A stretch of DNA of 64,000 nucleotides from an uncultured Lachnospiraceae bacterium. Its GTDB lineage: Bacteria; Bacillota; Clostridia; Lachnospirales; Lachnospiraceae. The stretch covers positions 1 through 64,000 of the forward strand of contig CAJUED010000012.1 of the NCBI GenBank assembly GCA_910585075.1, read 5' to 3'. Below are positions 1 through 7,727 of this stretch, in pieces (position 1 is the stretch's first letter; the number at the start of each line of letters is the position of its first letter). The notes beneath the pieces were generated by a model that was not told where the DNA came from, did no database searches, and saw only the letters and a program-made list of their open reading frames with translations. Position numbers and translations under genes: made by a program.

Positions 1-1053
1 CTCATATCCCTGCTCCATCAGTTTCTTTTCCAGACGCCTGACCGCAGATTCCCTCAGCTGCCGCCGCCTTTCCCTTTTGTTTTCTGAATTTCGTTTTTCC
101 ATATCGGAAGCGTGTACGATCTGTATCCCGTTACGGATATCCTCCAGGTCCTGCATCAGATCCCGACTCTCCCGCTGTTCGGCACGGACGTTCAGAATCT
201 CAAAGGAAAAATACCTGCCGTGGTATTCAGAGAAAAACAGTTCCGTAAAATAGTGGTTCCGCATTTTCTCCTTTATCTTATCCTGGCAGAGCCTGGCGCA
301 TATTTTGGCGATATCCATGCTCACCGGATGGTCAAACAGCTTTTTTCCCTTAATGATCTGGGTATCCATCTGCCCCTCAAACAATGTGCCGTTTAAATCG
401 CACCTGAGATATGTGATCTTAACATCATAAAATACATTTCCCCTCTTTTTATCCAGCTCATGCCCCAGAACCGGGCACATCCCTGCGCACCTCCTTAATC
501 CACAGTAATAAGGATCATAATTCATTTCCCATTCCAGCGTATCCCTGTTAAACCTCGTATGCTCCCGGCAGACGCGACCCTTCTTCTGCAGCTCGAAACT
601 GACCTCCTGCCTTCGTATCTCTTCATCATGGAGTTTTAAGATATGCTCCACACTTCCTTCATAACAGTATTCTTCATCTGTCATATGAACTTCACAATCA
701 TACCGGAGTACGCCGTGATCCTGAAGGTACTCATGTTTCAGCGTACATTCCTTTTTTTCATAAGGACAGTGGATCGTTGCCATATCGTTTTCAAACGTCC
801 ACTCAATACCCATGTAACTCATGTTGCTGTGGCACTGGAGTCCTTTACACTGCAGACCGCAGGGAGTCTTAAAGGTCTGCTCATAGATCCACCAGCGTTC
901 ATAAGTAAAGCCTCCATAAAAATTATCAAGGGTCTTTTTCTCCCATGCGGAGACATCTACCCTTACATAGTCCGGATGGCGGTCTGCGGTATAGCCTTCC
1001 GCCAGCAGCCGTTTTGTCAAAGTGTTGTATTCCTTATACTCATTCTCTTTCAT
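1..1053 (-). CDS. Mobile-element protein of unknown function, 3' end cut by window edge
   Basis: The minus-strand frame is open for 351 codons from an ATG at 1053 to the left edge, so the C-terminus lies outside the window. An AAGGAGG site sits about 10 bases upstream. The product is soluble, rich in Tyr, Cys and charged residues, and contains scattered Cys/His pairs (such as CGLQC near residue 66 and GLRRCAGMC near residue 191) that could bind metal. The visible C-terminal end is a basic, Glu/Arg-rich helix that may form a coiled coil. I do not recognise a named family. The style matches proteins often carried on conjugative elements of Lachnospiraceae, which is recollection and not a search. 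It follows a 67-aa gene with 11 bases between them and probably shares its leader-controlled transcript. Confidence 0.75.
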   Translation of the reverse strand, partial: MKENEYKEYNTLTKRLLAEGYTADRHPDYVRVDVSAWEKKTLDNFYGGFTYERWWIYEQTFKTPCGLQCKGLQCHSNMSYMGIEWTFENDMATIHCPYEKKECTLKHEYLQDHGVLRYDCEVHMTDEEYCYEGSVEHILKLHDEEIRRQEVSFELQKKGRVCREHTRFNRDTLEWEMNYDPYYCGLRRCAGMCPVLGHELDKKRGNVFYDVKITYLRCDLNGTLFEGQMDTQIIKGKKLFDHPVSMDIAKICARLCQDKIKEKMRNHYFTELFFSEYHGRYFSFEILNVRAEQRESRDLMQDLEDIRNGIQIVHASDMEKRNSENKRERRRQLRESAVRRLEKKLMEQGYE

Positions 1054-1064
1054 TTTCTTCCTCC

Positions 1065-1268
1065 TTACAGGCCCTGGCAGGGGCGCATCCCAAAATAGTC
1101 TTCCATGCGGTCCCTCAGCCTCTCCGCTGACATGCCGTATTCTCCGGCAATACAGGATTCACAGCATGGATATTTGTATGCCAGGGTTTTTGATAACCGG
1201 GCATCCCAGCTGTTTAACTGCTGTCCGCATTTGTTACAGTCCTGATCCAGCCATCTTACTTTCTGCAA
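1065..1268 (-). CDS. Small zinc-ribbon-like protein of a mobile element
   Basis: The gene encodes 67 aa from a TTG start, chosen because GGAGGAG lies five to six bases upstream and no ATG is available in frame. Residues 11-14 (CNKC) and 35-39 (CCESC) form two CxxC-type knuckles that look like a treble-clef or zinc-ribbon fold. The C-terminus ends in the sequence MRPCQGL. No catalytic residues are visible. It directly precedes the longer gene at 1053, and both lie downstream of the leader at 1300-1611. The function is unknown; a DNA- or protein-binding accessory role in the element is a guess from the Cys motif. Confidence 0.7.
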   Translation of the reverse strand: MQKVRWLDQDCNKCGQQLNSWDARLSKTLAYKYPCCESCIAGEYGMSAERLRDRMEDYFGMRPCQGL

Positions 1269-1334
1269 TCGTTCTCCTCCTTCCTGATATATAAATTTCT
1301 ATCCTCAGCCTTCCCGGCATCTGGGCAGAAAAAA

Positions 1335-1399
1335 AGCAGGAATGACTTCCCTGATATATATGGTGTCCATAATTTCTATGAACCGGCGTCATTCCTGCT
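1335..1399 (-). terminator. Second intrinsic terminator in the leader of the 67-aa gene
   Basis: Two 12-base arms (1335-1346 and 1388-1399) are perfect inverted repeats around a 41-base loop. On the minus strand the second arm runs directly into seven T residues, which is the layout of a rho-independent terminator. It ends about 65 bases before the TTG start of the 67-aa gene, so it sits inside that gene's own leader and not after a gene. Confidence 0.7.
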
Positions 1400-1432
1400 C
1401 TGATAAGAGATTATTAAATTCTAAACTAAAAA

Positions 1433-1474
1433 GCCAGCGGTAAATCACTTGCTGGGCATAGTGATACTGCTGGC
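1433..1474 (-). terminator. First leader terminator, overlapping the end of a small ORF
   Basis: The arms 1461-1474 and 1433-1448 pair over about 14 bp with a two-base bulge and a 12-base loop. On the minus strand the hairpin is followed by TTTTTAG. The small ORF at 1445-1549 reads through the whole first arm and stops inside the second arm, so a ribosome reaching its stop codon would block hairpin formation. That is the geometry of a translation-coupled attenuator. Confidence 0.7.
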
Positions 1475-1549
1475 ACATTCATACAAACTTAACAGCGTGT
1501 GCAATGCGGGAAATATTCCGCCTACAGGTGTTTCTAACTGTATCTCCAT
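1445..1549 (-). CDS. Putative 34-aa leader peptide
   Basis: An ATG at 1549 opens a 34-codon frame ending in TGA at 1447-1445. The predicted peptide starts MEIQLETPVG and ends ITMPSK. It begins about 34 bases downstream of the promoter's -10 box. The coding frame crosses the 5' arm of the hairpin at 1433-1474 and stops within its 3' arm. No good ribosome binding site is visible before the ATG, and the frame stays open upstream without a standard start, so translation is not proven. The position suggests a regulatory leader ORF, as in the leaders of other mobile elements, rather than a functional protein. Confidence 0.45.
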   Translation of the reverse strand: MEIQLETPVGGIFPALHTLLSLYECASSITMPSK

Positions 1550-1582
1550 AAAAGGATTCGCACAAAAATCAATTACAAGGGA

Positions 1583-1611
1583 AGTGTAGCACAAGATATG
1601 GAATCCGTCAA
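1583..1611 (-). promoter_or_regulatory. Sigma-A promoter of the leader and the 67-aa gene operon
   Basis: On the minus strand TTGACG (1611-1606) and TACACT (1588-1583) are separated by exactly 17 bases. Transcription would start near 1576, giving a leader of about 300 bases before the TTG start at 1268. Confidence 0.65.
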
Positions 1612-1707
1612 CGAAAAAACTATAGGAGAACCTTTTCAGATTCTATTTAGATAACATAGAAATGACCAAATATCAGCTCAATGTGATATCAGTTCTCCCT
1701 ATATATT

Positions 1708-1757
1708 GTTGGTATTTCGTGATATAATACAAATACTACCAACGAGATGAGGAGGGG
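1708..1757 (+). promoter_or_regulatory. gajA promoter, palindromic candidate operator and RBS
   Basis: TATAAT lies at 1723-1728 with no good -35 box. It is flanked symmetrically by a perfect 7-base inverted repeat, 1708-1714 and 1737-1743 (GTTGGTA/TACCAAC), which could be bound by a repressor or activator. GGAGGGG at 1751-1757 precedes the GTG start at 1763. The wider segment 1621-1703 contains another imperfect inverted repeat (tataggagaac at 1621-1631, paired with a sequence near 1691-1703). Confidence 0.5.
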
Positions 1758-1762
1758 TTATA

Positions 1763-3448
1763 GTGAAATTTAATTCTGTGACAATAAAGAATTTCAGGAA
1801 TTTTGAAGATATATCAATAAACTTAACCAATAAAAACGTCCTTTTTGGGATGAATGATGTAGGTAAGACAAACTTTCTGTATGCGTTAAGATTTATTTTC
1901 GATAAAGACATCAGAAAACAGAACTTCAATGATACGGATTACTACAAAAAGAATGTGGCTAATCCAATAGAGATTGTTATTGCAATTGATATTAGCGATA
2001 CAGAAGATGCAGATAGTCAAAAACTGCGTGCAAAATTGAAAGGCGCTATCCTTTCGGATCAGAATATTGTATATATCAAACTAATAGCCGATTATGACAA
2101 AAAGGAAATGATTGGCATTCCTGTTTTATACTGGGGTGGAGATATTGAAGATCTTGAAGAGATGAAAGTTCACGGCACATTCTTTGAGATTGATTATGTC
2201 TTTAATGTGATTTATATTGATGCATATGTTGATTTATATACACTATTTAAAAAGAATGCTAATACGCTACTTGTTAATGATAAGGAACAGGATAAAGATA
2301 TTTTAGAACGTATTGATAAGACATGTGACGAATTAAATACTCAGATATCTGGATTGTCCGGCATAAAGACTTTTGAAGAAAAAATTGCACCCGAATATAA
2401 AAAGTTTAGGCATGACGATATATCCGTGTCTGTAAAATCAGAAATAGCAGTAAAAGGTTTATATTCGAATATCGTTCCTTATATTAAACAAGATACTGAC
2501 GATTCTTTATATCCGACGTCTGGTGAGGGACGCAAAAAGCTTTTGGTATACGCTATTTTTGATTTACTCTCTAAAGAGGAAGAAGAAAAGAAAATCACTA
2601 TTTTTTTAATCGAAGAACCAGAAAACCATCTGCACCGTTCTATGCAGATAGCATTATCCCATATTTTATTTCTTGATAACAAATATCAATATTTGTTTAT
2701 GACAACTCATTCACCTTATGTCCTGGCAGAAATGGATCAGGTAAATCTGGTTCGAATATATAATGAAGACAAAATCGTGAGCAAAAGTGTTCTTTATACA
2801 GTGCCTGCTGAATTTAAAAGCCAAAGAAAAATGCTGAACAGAGGGCTGATAGAAGCTATTTTTGCTGATAAAGTGTTGCTTGTTGAAGGACCATCTGAAA
2901 ATGTTTTATTTGGAAAAGTATTGTCAGAGATAAACCCATTTTATGAAGCAGACGGAATTTACATACTTCCAGTAGGAGGATTTGGATTCAAGCCATATTA
3001 TCAGATATTAGATGCTTTGCAGATCGAAAATATTATTAAAACTGACAATGATTTGAGAAAGATAAAGGGAAAAGAAAAATATAGTGTATTAGGTTTTTCA
3101 AGATTAAATAATTATATAGGGAAAAAAATTCTTCCAGTTACTCCTATTAGTGAAACTGGTGTTGAAGCAAAGCGAAAACTATATGACAATAATCAACAAA
3201 AACTTGATCAAATTAGATCTGAATATTCAATCTATCTATCAAGATGTAGCCTGGAGGAAGATTTGGATGAAGTAATTCATGACCAGATGATTTCATACCT
3301 ACCTAATGCAGATGGGGATGTAATTGGATATTTGCAAGACGCTAAAAATAATCATATGGTTGAACTTGTTGAAAAACTTACAATAGAGGATTGTAAATGC
3401 ATTTATGAACACTATAACTTTGCTTGTTTAAAGGAGGTAATGCAGTAA
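1763..3448 (+). CDS. gajA: Gabija defence nuclease subunit GajA (OLD-family ATPase-TOPRIM)
   Basis: The 561-aa product has the GajA layout: an N-terminal ABC-type ATPase with Walker A GMNDVGKT at residues 29-36, a signature-like YPTSGEGR segment near residue 252, Walker B with IEEPENHL, and an H-loop THSP. A TOPRIM domain follows, with its glutamate in LVEGPSE (E375) and an acidic TDND at 427-430. In known Gabija systems GajA is a site-specific DNA-nicking endonuclease that is held back by cellular nucleotides and released during phage infection, working in a complex with GajB. The start is GTG after GGAGGGG. The stop overlaps the gajB start by one base (TAATG), so the pair is translationally coupled. 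The gene is clearly more AT-rich than the chromosome to the right, consistent with transferred cargo. Confidence 0.92.
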   Translation: MKFNSVTIKNFRNFEDISINLTNKNVLFGMNDVGKTNFLYALRFIFDKDIRKQNFNDTDYYKKNVANPIEIVIAIDISDTEDADSQKLRAKLKGAILSDQNIVYIKLIADYDKKEMIGIPVLYWGGDIEDLEEMKVHGTFFEIDYVFNVIYIDAYVDLYTLFKKNANTLLVNDKEQDKDILERIDKTCDELNTQISGLSGIKTFEEKIAPEYKKFRHDDISVSVKSEIAVKGLYSNIVPYIKQDTDDSLYPTSGEGRKKLLVYAIFDLLSKEEEEKKITIFLIEEPENHLHRSMQIALSHILFLDNKYQYLFMTTHSPYVLAEMDQVNLVRIYNEDKIVSKSVLYTVPAEFKSQRKMLNRGLIEAIFADKVLLVEGPSENVLFGKVLSEINPFYEADGIYILPVGGFGFKPYYQILDALQIENIIKTDNDLRKIKGKEKYSVLGFSRLNNYIGKKILPVTPISETGVEAKRKLYDNNQQKLDQIRSEYSIYLSRCSLEEDLDEVIHDQMISYLPNADGDVIGYLQDAKNNHMVELVEKLTIEDCKCIYEHYNFACLKEVMQ

Positions 3449-4974
3449 TGTTATCCCCTATGCAAACGGAAATTGTTGAACAACCAGGAAATCTGATTGT
3501 TAGAGCGAGTGCTGGTACAGGAAAGACACATACCATGGTATCTAAAATTGTGTATGACATAGAACATCAACATACGCACAAGGTGGTTGCTGCAATCACT
3601 TTTACAATTAAAGCAGCTAATGAGATTAAAGAACGACTAACAATAGACACAACCAGCCATTTTATTGGAACAAACAACAGTTTCGCTATTGAAGAAATTA
3701 TTAAACCTTTTATGAAGGATGTGTTCGGTAAGACATATAAACTGGATATGAGTACGGACTATTCAGTAAAAGTAAACACATTTGAAGAAGGATTGGCAAA
3801 AATCAGAGACGAACAGGTTTTATGTTCGTATGTGAACAGTAAAGAAAACTTTATATTTCAGCTTGCTTTAGATATTTTGAAAAAGTCTAAAGCGTGTCAA
3901 TTATACTTACAGGCAAAGTATTTCAAGATTTATGTTGATGAATACCAAGACTGTGATAAAGATATGCATGCTCTTTTTATGTATATCTGTGAGTCTCTGA
4001 GCATAGACACTTTTGTTGTAGGCGATGAAAAGCAATCAATTTATATGTGGCGTGGGGCATATCCCAAAGCTTTCATAGGGATTTGGAACAGAAAAGATTT
4101 TTCCAAAAAGTTCATGAGAGATAATTTTCGTTCTTGTCAGCAAATACAAAACTATTCAAATTTACTGTGTGATGAAACCAGAGATTTATATAAGCCTATA
4201 GATGATTTGTCTTCTGTGATAATGATATGTGCCACTTCGGCTAATTGGGTATCATCGGTTATTCCGTATTTAGATTCCAATGAAAAATGTGCATTACTAA
4301 GATATAGCAATGCAAATGCTGAGGCGGGAGCTATAGATTTAACGAATGGAAATATGGAGTTTACATATATCCCACAAACACCGATTGCTGATATAACTAC
4401 AGAAACAGCATGGCTTTACAATGCCGTTGCCAAATTCTTTATTCTACCGAAATATTCGGCTTATGACTTTAGAGATGAAATACCCAACGAAGTAGTTGGA
4501 AACAAGAGAATCTTAAATTACATCAAAAAGGCATTAAGCGTTTTAGAGGGATGTATAAAGCAAGAAGATGCTTCTGGCTTTGAAAAACAAATTATACTAA
4601 TGGCAAATTACTTAGGGTATGAGACAAAGTCGGATCATTGTGATAGGCTGTATAGAACAATTTGCAATCAACGATATCATCCAGCATTTAATATTGACGG
4701 ATTGAAGCGGATCGCCATTACATTTCATTCATCAAAAGGGTTGGAGTTTGAACAGGTTATTTTATTTGTATCAGATTATAGATTATCAAGTGAACAGGAG
4801 ATATATAATTATTATGTTGCTACCACACGAGCAAAATCTAAATTGATTATGGTATATATTGATGATGACTGGAACGCAACCCAGTTTGCTAAAAATATAA
4901 ATAAGATTTTCGCCGAGTCGAATTTAAAAATGAGCGACGTAGCAACTGTTATAAATTGCTTGTGCTGTAATTAA
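3448..4974 (+). CDS. gajB: Gabija defence helicase subunit GajB (UvrD/PcrA-like)
   Basis: The 508-aa product carries superfamily 1A helicase motifs in order: Q-motif-like LSPMQ at 2-6, Walker A ASAGTGKT at 20-27, Walker B VDEYQD around 163-168, motif III GDEKQSIYMWRG, motif V FHSSKGLEFEQ and motif VI YVATTRAK. This matches GajB, which binds and hydrolyses nucleotide as the second Gabija subunit, with degraded phage DNA as a trigger. The ATG at 3448 was chosen because AAAGGAGG at 3430-3437, inside the end of gajA, is well spaced. A TTG at 3424 would include that site in the coding region. The length is close to characterised GajB proteins of about 500 aa, and no motif appears lost. Confidence 0.92.
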   Translation: MLSPMQTEIVEQPGNLIVRASAGTGKTHTMVSKIVYDIEHQHTHKVVAAITFTIKAANEIKERLTIDTTSHFIGTNNSFAIEEIIKPFMKDVFGKTYKLDMSTDYSVKVNTFEEGLAKIRDEQVLCSYVNSKENFIFQLALDILKKSKACQLYLQAKYFKIYVDEYQDCDKDMHALFMYICESLSIDTFVVGDEKQSIYMWRGAYPKAFIGIWNRKDFSKKFMRDNFRSCQQIQNYSNLLCDETRDLYKPIDDLSSVIMICATSANWVSSVIPYLDSNEKCALLRYSNANAEAGAIDLTNGNMEFTYIPQTPIADITTETAWLYNAVAKFFILPKYSAYDFRDEIPNEVVGNKRILNYIKKALSVLEGCIKQEDASGFEKQIILMANYLGYETKSDHCDRLYRTICNQRYHPAFNIDGLKRIAITFHSSKGLEFEQVILFVSDYRLSSEQEIYNYYVATTRAKSKLIMVYIDDDWNATQFAKNINKIFAESNLKMSDVATVINCLCCN

Positions 4975-5295
4975 ATTATTATGAAACTAGCCTAGAAAAA
5001 CAGACACAGGGATGATTATATACTATTATAGAACAAAATGGAACTGTCGAAAGTGTGACTTGAGGGCTTGAAGCGTATCCAGTAGATGGAGTAAGCAAGG
5101 CACCCAAATAGTATTTACCACCAAACAGAATAGATTGTCTTATATGAGATAATTTATTTATAATAACATGGCAGAACTTTATAAACGTTATAAAAATGAA
5201 AAATATAGTTGGATTAGTCAAGCAAATAATAAAATACCAAAAACGAATCGAAGTTTGACATAACTTAGTCAACTCAATCAGTTAGGAGTGAAAAA
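4975..5295. other. Intergenic stretch between gajB and the sieB-like gene
   Basis: No intact gene is supported here. In one plus-strand frame, roughly 5024-5150, codons resembling a protein (GTVES, GLEAYPVDGVSKAPK, YLPPNRIDCL) are interrupted by a TGA and a TAG, so this may be a decayed gene remnant. The rest is AT-rich and holds the promoter at 5135-5164. Confidence 0.4.
5135..5164 (+). promoter_or_regulatory. Candidate promoter of the sieB-like gene
   Basis: TTGTCT (5135-5140) and TATAAT (5159-5164) are separated by 18 bases, which would give a leader of about 125 bases. Near the gene, GTTTGAC at 5251-5257 and GTCAAC at 5266-5271 form a short inverted repeat that could be an operator. Confidence 0.45.
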
Positions 5296-5889
5296 ATGAA
5301 TTTAGATTTTAACCTCGCAGATTTTTTTAAATTGCCAACAAAAATTATGTTTGCTCTTGCCCTTGCTTCTGGTCTGGTTTTGTTTCTTCCAGATAGCATA
5401 GTCACGAAAATGTATATGGTTGATTTCAGAAATAAATATGGTTTTGTCATTGGGCTACTATTTTTAATTTCTTTTTCAATACTTGTAGTCACTGTTTTTA
5501 TAGGCATATATAAGTATTTTAATCATTTATATTTTATGAAGAAATTCAGAGCAACTGCAAAAGAAAGACTACAAAAGTTGGATAATTACCAAAAAGCAAT
5601 CGTGTATGGTCTGTATATGGAAGATAACCACACTGGCGAATTACCATTACATGACGGGGCTGTAAAATTGCTTAAGCAAAATATAATAATTACAGAAACC
5701 ACAAATCAATATGCTGTATCAGATTTAAACAATGCTGTTTTTCCTTATATGTTGCACCCATGGGTTATTGAAGAACTTCAAAAAGATAGTGAGTTGCTTT
5801 CCATTTTTAATGCAGCATATAAAGAAATGAATAATAAATACAAACTTCAAAGTCAATATGAGTCCTCATACCTTGACTTTCCGTACTAA
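5296..5889 (+). CDS. SieB-family superinfection exclusion membrane protein
   Basis: The 197-aa product has two hydrophobic segments near residues 15-35 and 48-70, then a soluble C-terminal domain of about 120 residues. The motif FALALASGLVLFLP followed by FRNKYGF resembles the N-terminus of superinfection exclusion protein B (SieB) family members, which sit in the inner membrane of lysogens and block other phages. AGGAG lies eight bases before the ATG. It stands alone on the plus strand between Gabija and the AbiE pair, so all three defence-type loci share one AT-rich block. Assignment rests on the membrane topology and motif. The phage specificity cannot be read from the sequence. Confidence 0.75.
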   Translation: MNLDFNLADFFKLPTKIMFALALASGLVLFLPDSIVTKMYMVDFRNKYGFVIGLLFLISFSILVVTVFIGIYKYFNHLYFMKKFRATAKERLQKLDNYQKAIVYGLYMEDNHTGELPLHDGAVKLLKQNIIITETTNQYAVSDLNNAVFPYMLHPWVIEELQKDSELLSIFNAAYKEMNNKYKLQSQYESSYLDFPY

Positions 5890-5890
5890 T

Positions 5891-5944
5891 CTATCAAGGA
5901 ATAATGAATTTTCTTATTGTCCTTTTTAATTGATAGTTATTTTT
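5891..5944 (+). terminator. Terminator-like hairpin after the sieB-like gene
   Basis: CTATCAA at 5891-5897 pairs with TTGATAG at 5930-5936, enclosing a second nested stem (AAGGA-AATAA with TTATTGTCCTT). A T-rich tract follows. It starts one base after the sieB stop codon. Confidence 0.5.
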
Positions 5945-6070
5945 GATAAAATACGGTTCAACGGGTTGCTGGTTACCCACTCTTATAGACAGCTGATCAT
6001 TCCAGCACTTTAATGAAGAATTTAGAAAGTAACATATTAACCAGCTTGAATAGAAAAAGCATATAGTAAA

Positions 6071-6113
6071 ATGGTCTAAGAAACCTGCATTTTCGGTTCC
6101 CTAGACCATTTTA
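6071..6113. terminator. Bidirectional terminator between sieB-like and abiE genes
   Basis: Fifteen-base arms at 6071-6085 (ATGGTCTAAGAAACC) and 6095-6109 (GGTTCCCTAGACCAT) pair with few mismatches. They are flanked by A residues on the left and T residues on the right, so the hairpin can stop transcription from both strands. It sits seven bases beyond the toxin stop codon, between convergent genes. Confidence 0.8.
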
Positions 6114-6119
6114 TTAGCT

Positions 6120-7043
6120 TCAATAAAAATTACTGAAATAGTCTCTACTGATAATTTCTCCTATTCCTCCTATAACCGTTTCGTAAGGAAGATATGTAAA
6201 CAACATCCTGCCTGTAATCTCTTCATAATCATTCCGGTATATTTCCTTATCCACAATTTCTGTCAAAAGGTCATTGATACATACCTCTTTTTGGGCAGAC
6301 GGACAGACCGGAAGAGGTTCCCGCAGGCATCGTACTTCCTTAACAAGCTCTGACAATGAAACATCTGGCGTTGTGTATTCCAGGATCTTATAGATATCAT
6401 ATAAATGTCGAGAATGCCGCTCTACCTTGCCAGACAGATAATAGTCACAGAGGGCAAAGACTTTATCAATAAGAGTCCGCTCAATCGCCTGGGTTGTGAT
6501 TTCAAAAGGCATAAGGTCAAATTCTTCTGCCAGTTCTTCCCGTCCTGCCATTTTCAGAAAACGATAAATATAGTTGTCAGCAATCCGATTTACTGTTGGA
6601 AACGGCAGGAGGGCAATATAGGTCTCGATGACCAGTTCCGGCTTTAATTCCAAAAGCGGGGAATAAATGCTGGGATAGCTGGCCTTGTAACAGTTATAAC
6701 TACGCCGGCTGCGGGTTTCTTCAAGGTTTGCAACAGAAAACCCAAGGGATTCTACAGAAGAAACCACCGCCTTTTTTAACTGACGCTTGCGGCTTTCGCC
6801 AGGAATGCCGTCTGATGCCGCATAAGAAATATCAATATCCTCCGAAAAACGATCCAGAATCTGATAGCACTTTGTAAGCGAGGTCCCTCCTTTAAAGACC
6901 ATTCCCTTCACCCTGGCGGCCAACTCTTTAAGAACAAGTGTAACATAATAATCTTTCTCAATGATTCCGGGCGGTATGTGCAGTTCGTTGGAAGCGGCAA
7001 CAACCAGTTCGCTGAATGCTTCCTTGTCATGATGTAAATTCAT
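6120..7043 (-). CDS. abiEii: AbiEii-type nucleotidyltransferase toxin
   Basis: The 307-aa product carries the DNA polymerase beta-like nucleotidyltransferase signature of the AbiEii/AbiGii toxin family: GGTSLTK at residues 52-58 and the metal-binding DID at 69-71 within RFSEDIDIS. Members act as type IV toxins. Related toxins transfer nucleotides to tRNA 3' ends and cause growth arrest or abortive infection. The ATG at 7043 was preferred because GGGG precedes it. An ATG at 7061 would add six residues but lacks a binding site. It overlaps the upstream antitoxin gene by 17 bases, the usual antitoxin-toxin arrangement. Confidence 0.88.
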   Translation of the reverse strand: MNLHHDKEAFSELVVAASNELHIPPGIIEKDYYVTLVLKELAARVKGMVFKGGTSLTKCYQILDRFSEDIDISYAASDGIPGESRKRQLKKAVVSSVESLGFSVANLEETRSRRSYNCYKASYPSIYSPLLELKPELVIETYIALLPFPTVNRIADNYIYRFLKMAGREELAEEFDLMPFEITTQAIERTLIDKVFALCDYYLSGKVERHSRHLYDIYKILEYTTPDVSLSELVKEVRCLREPLPVCPSAQKEVCINDLLTEIVDKEIYRNDYEEITGRMLFTYLPYETVIGGIGEIISRDYFSNFY

Positions 7044-7653
7044 AAATAATACCCCATTCAATCAGTTTTTTTGCGGTAGACCCTGTAATGCCGGGCAGCA
7101 CGCCGGAAAGAAGAGCCTTGCTGTAATTTTTCTGTTTTGCATAGTTTTTTAAAAGCGCTCCGGTTTCTGCATCTGAAAGCTCCGAATATTTTTCTGCCTG
7201 GGAAACAGCATCAAGAAACTGGAGCAGTCCCGCATTTTCAGATGTTATAGCAACAGCTGGACGTTTCAGCCGGACGTTTTGGGAACCGACAGTAACATTG
7301 CGCCCTTTTGTCGCTTCTTTCGATGTTATGATTTCCAGTATAGCCGGCATCTGGGTCGTCAGGCCAATCTGGTTAGCAAACGTAGCTCCGGCGAAATAAC
7401 CGTAGACTTCTGTTGTGTTTTGGATATATTTGCGTATAATGACCTTCATGGGGTCTAAATAACTTTTTTTCAGCAGACGTGATGCTTTGGGAAGATAATA
7501 GATCCCAGTATCAAACCGGGCAAGGTCACCGGATTTGAGCATCCGTTTAAAATACTGACGCAGGGCATTATCATTGATTCCGTCCAGCCGGATCTCGTTA
7601 ATGAAAATCGGTTCATTGTAACCATAGTTTTTTTCCAGATATTCTTTCAGCAT
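7027..7653 (-). CDS. abiEi: AbiEi-like antitoxin (winged-helix, DUF6088 type)
   Basis: The protein is 208 aa. The N-terminal 60-70 residues look like a winged helix (INEIRLDGINDNALRQYFKRMLKSGDLARFDTGIYYLP), and the C-terminal part is an antitoxin domain of the AbiEi/DUF6088 class. Family members repress their own promoter through inverted repeats and counteract the toxin without forming a stable complex. The ATG at 7653 was chosen because GAAGGAG sits about ten bases upstream. A GTG at 7665 and an ATG at 7680 are alternatives. A 9-bp inverted repeat brackets the promoter just upstream, which supports autoregulation. Confidence 0.82.
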   Translation of the reverse strand: MLKEYLEKNYGYNEPIFINEIRLDGINDNALRQYFKRMLKSGDLARFDTGIYYLPKASRLLKKSYLDPMKVIIRKYIQNTTEVYGYFAGATFANQIGLTTQMPAILEIITSKEATKGRNVTVGSQNVRLKRPAVAITSENAGLLQFLDAVSQAEKYSELSDAETGALLKNYAKQKNYSKALLSGVLPGITGSTAKKLIEWGIIYEFTS

Positions 7654-7683
7654 ACAGGCATCCACTCCTTCCACCTCCATACT

Positions 7684-7727
7684 ACTATATTTATACCTAA
7701 AAGGTCAATAGATATGTCAAATATAGT
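7684..7727 (-). promoter_or_regulatory. abiE promoter bracketed by a 9-bp inverted repeat (operator)
   Basis: ACTATATTT at 7684-7692 and its exact reverse complement at 7719-7727 enclose a candidate promoter read leftwards: TTGACA at 7720-7715 and TATAAA at 7695-7690 with a 19-base spacer. AbiEi antitoxins are known to bind paired inverted repeats over their promoter, so this is the likely repressor site. Confidence 0.65.

Noticed and set aside
112..1098. Plus-strand open frames at 112-396 and 643-1098
   Set aside because: They lie antisense to the long minus-strand frame 1-1053, which has the ribosome-binding site, Cys/His pattern and coding-like sequence.
4979..5272. Minus-strand 97-aa frame between gajB and the sieB-like gene
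   Set aside because: No binding site and no recognisable domain in AT-rich DNA.
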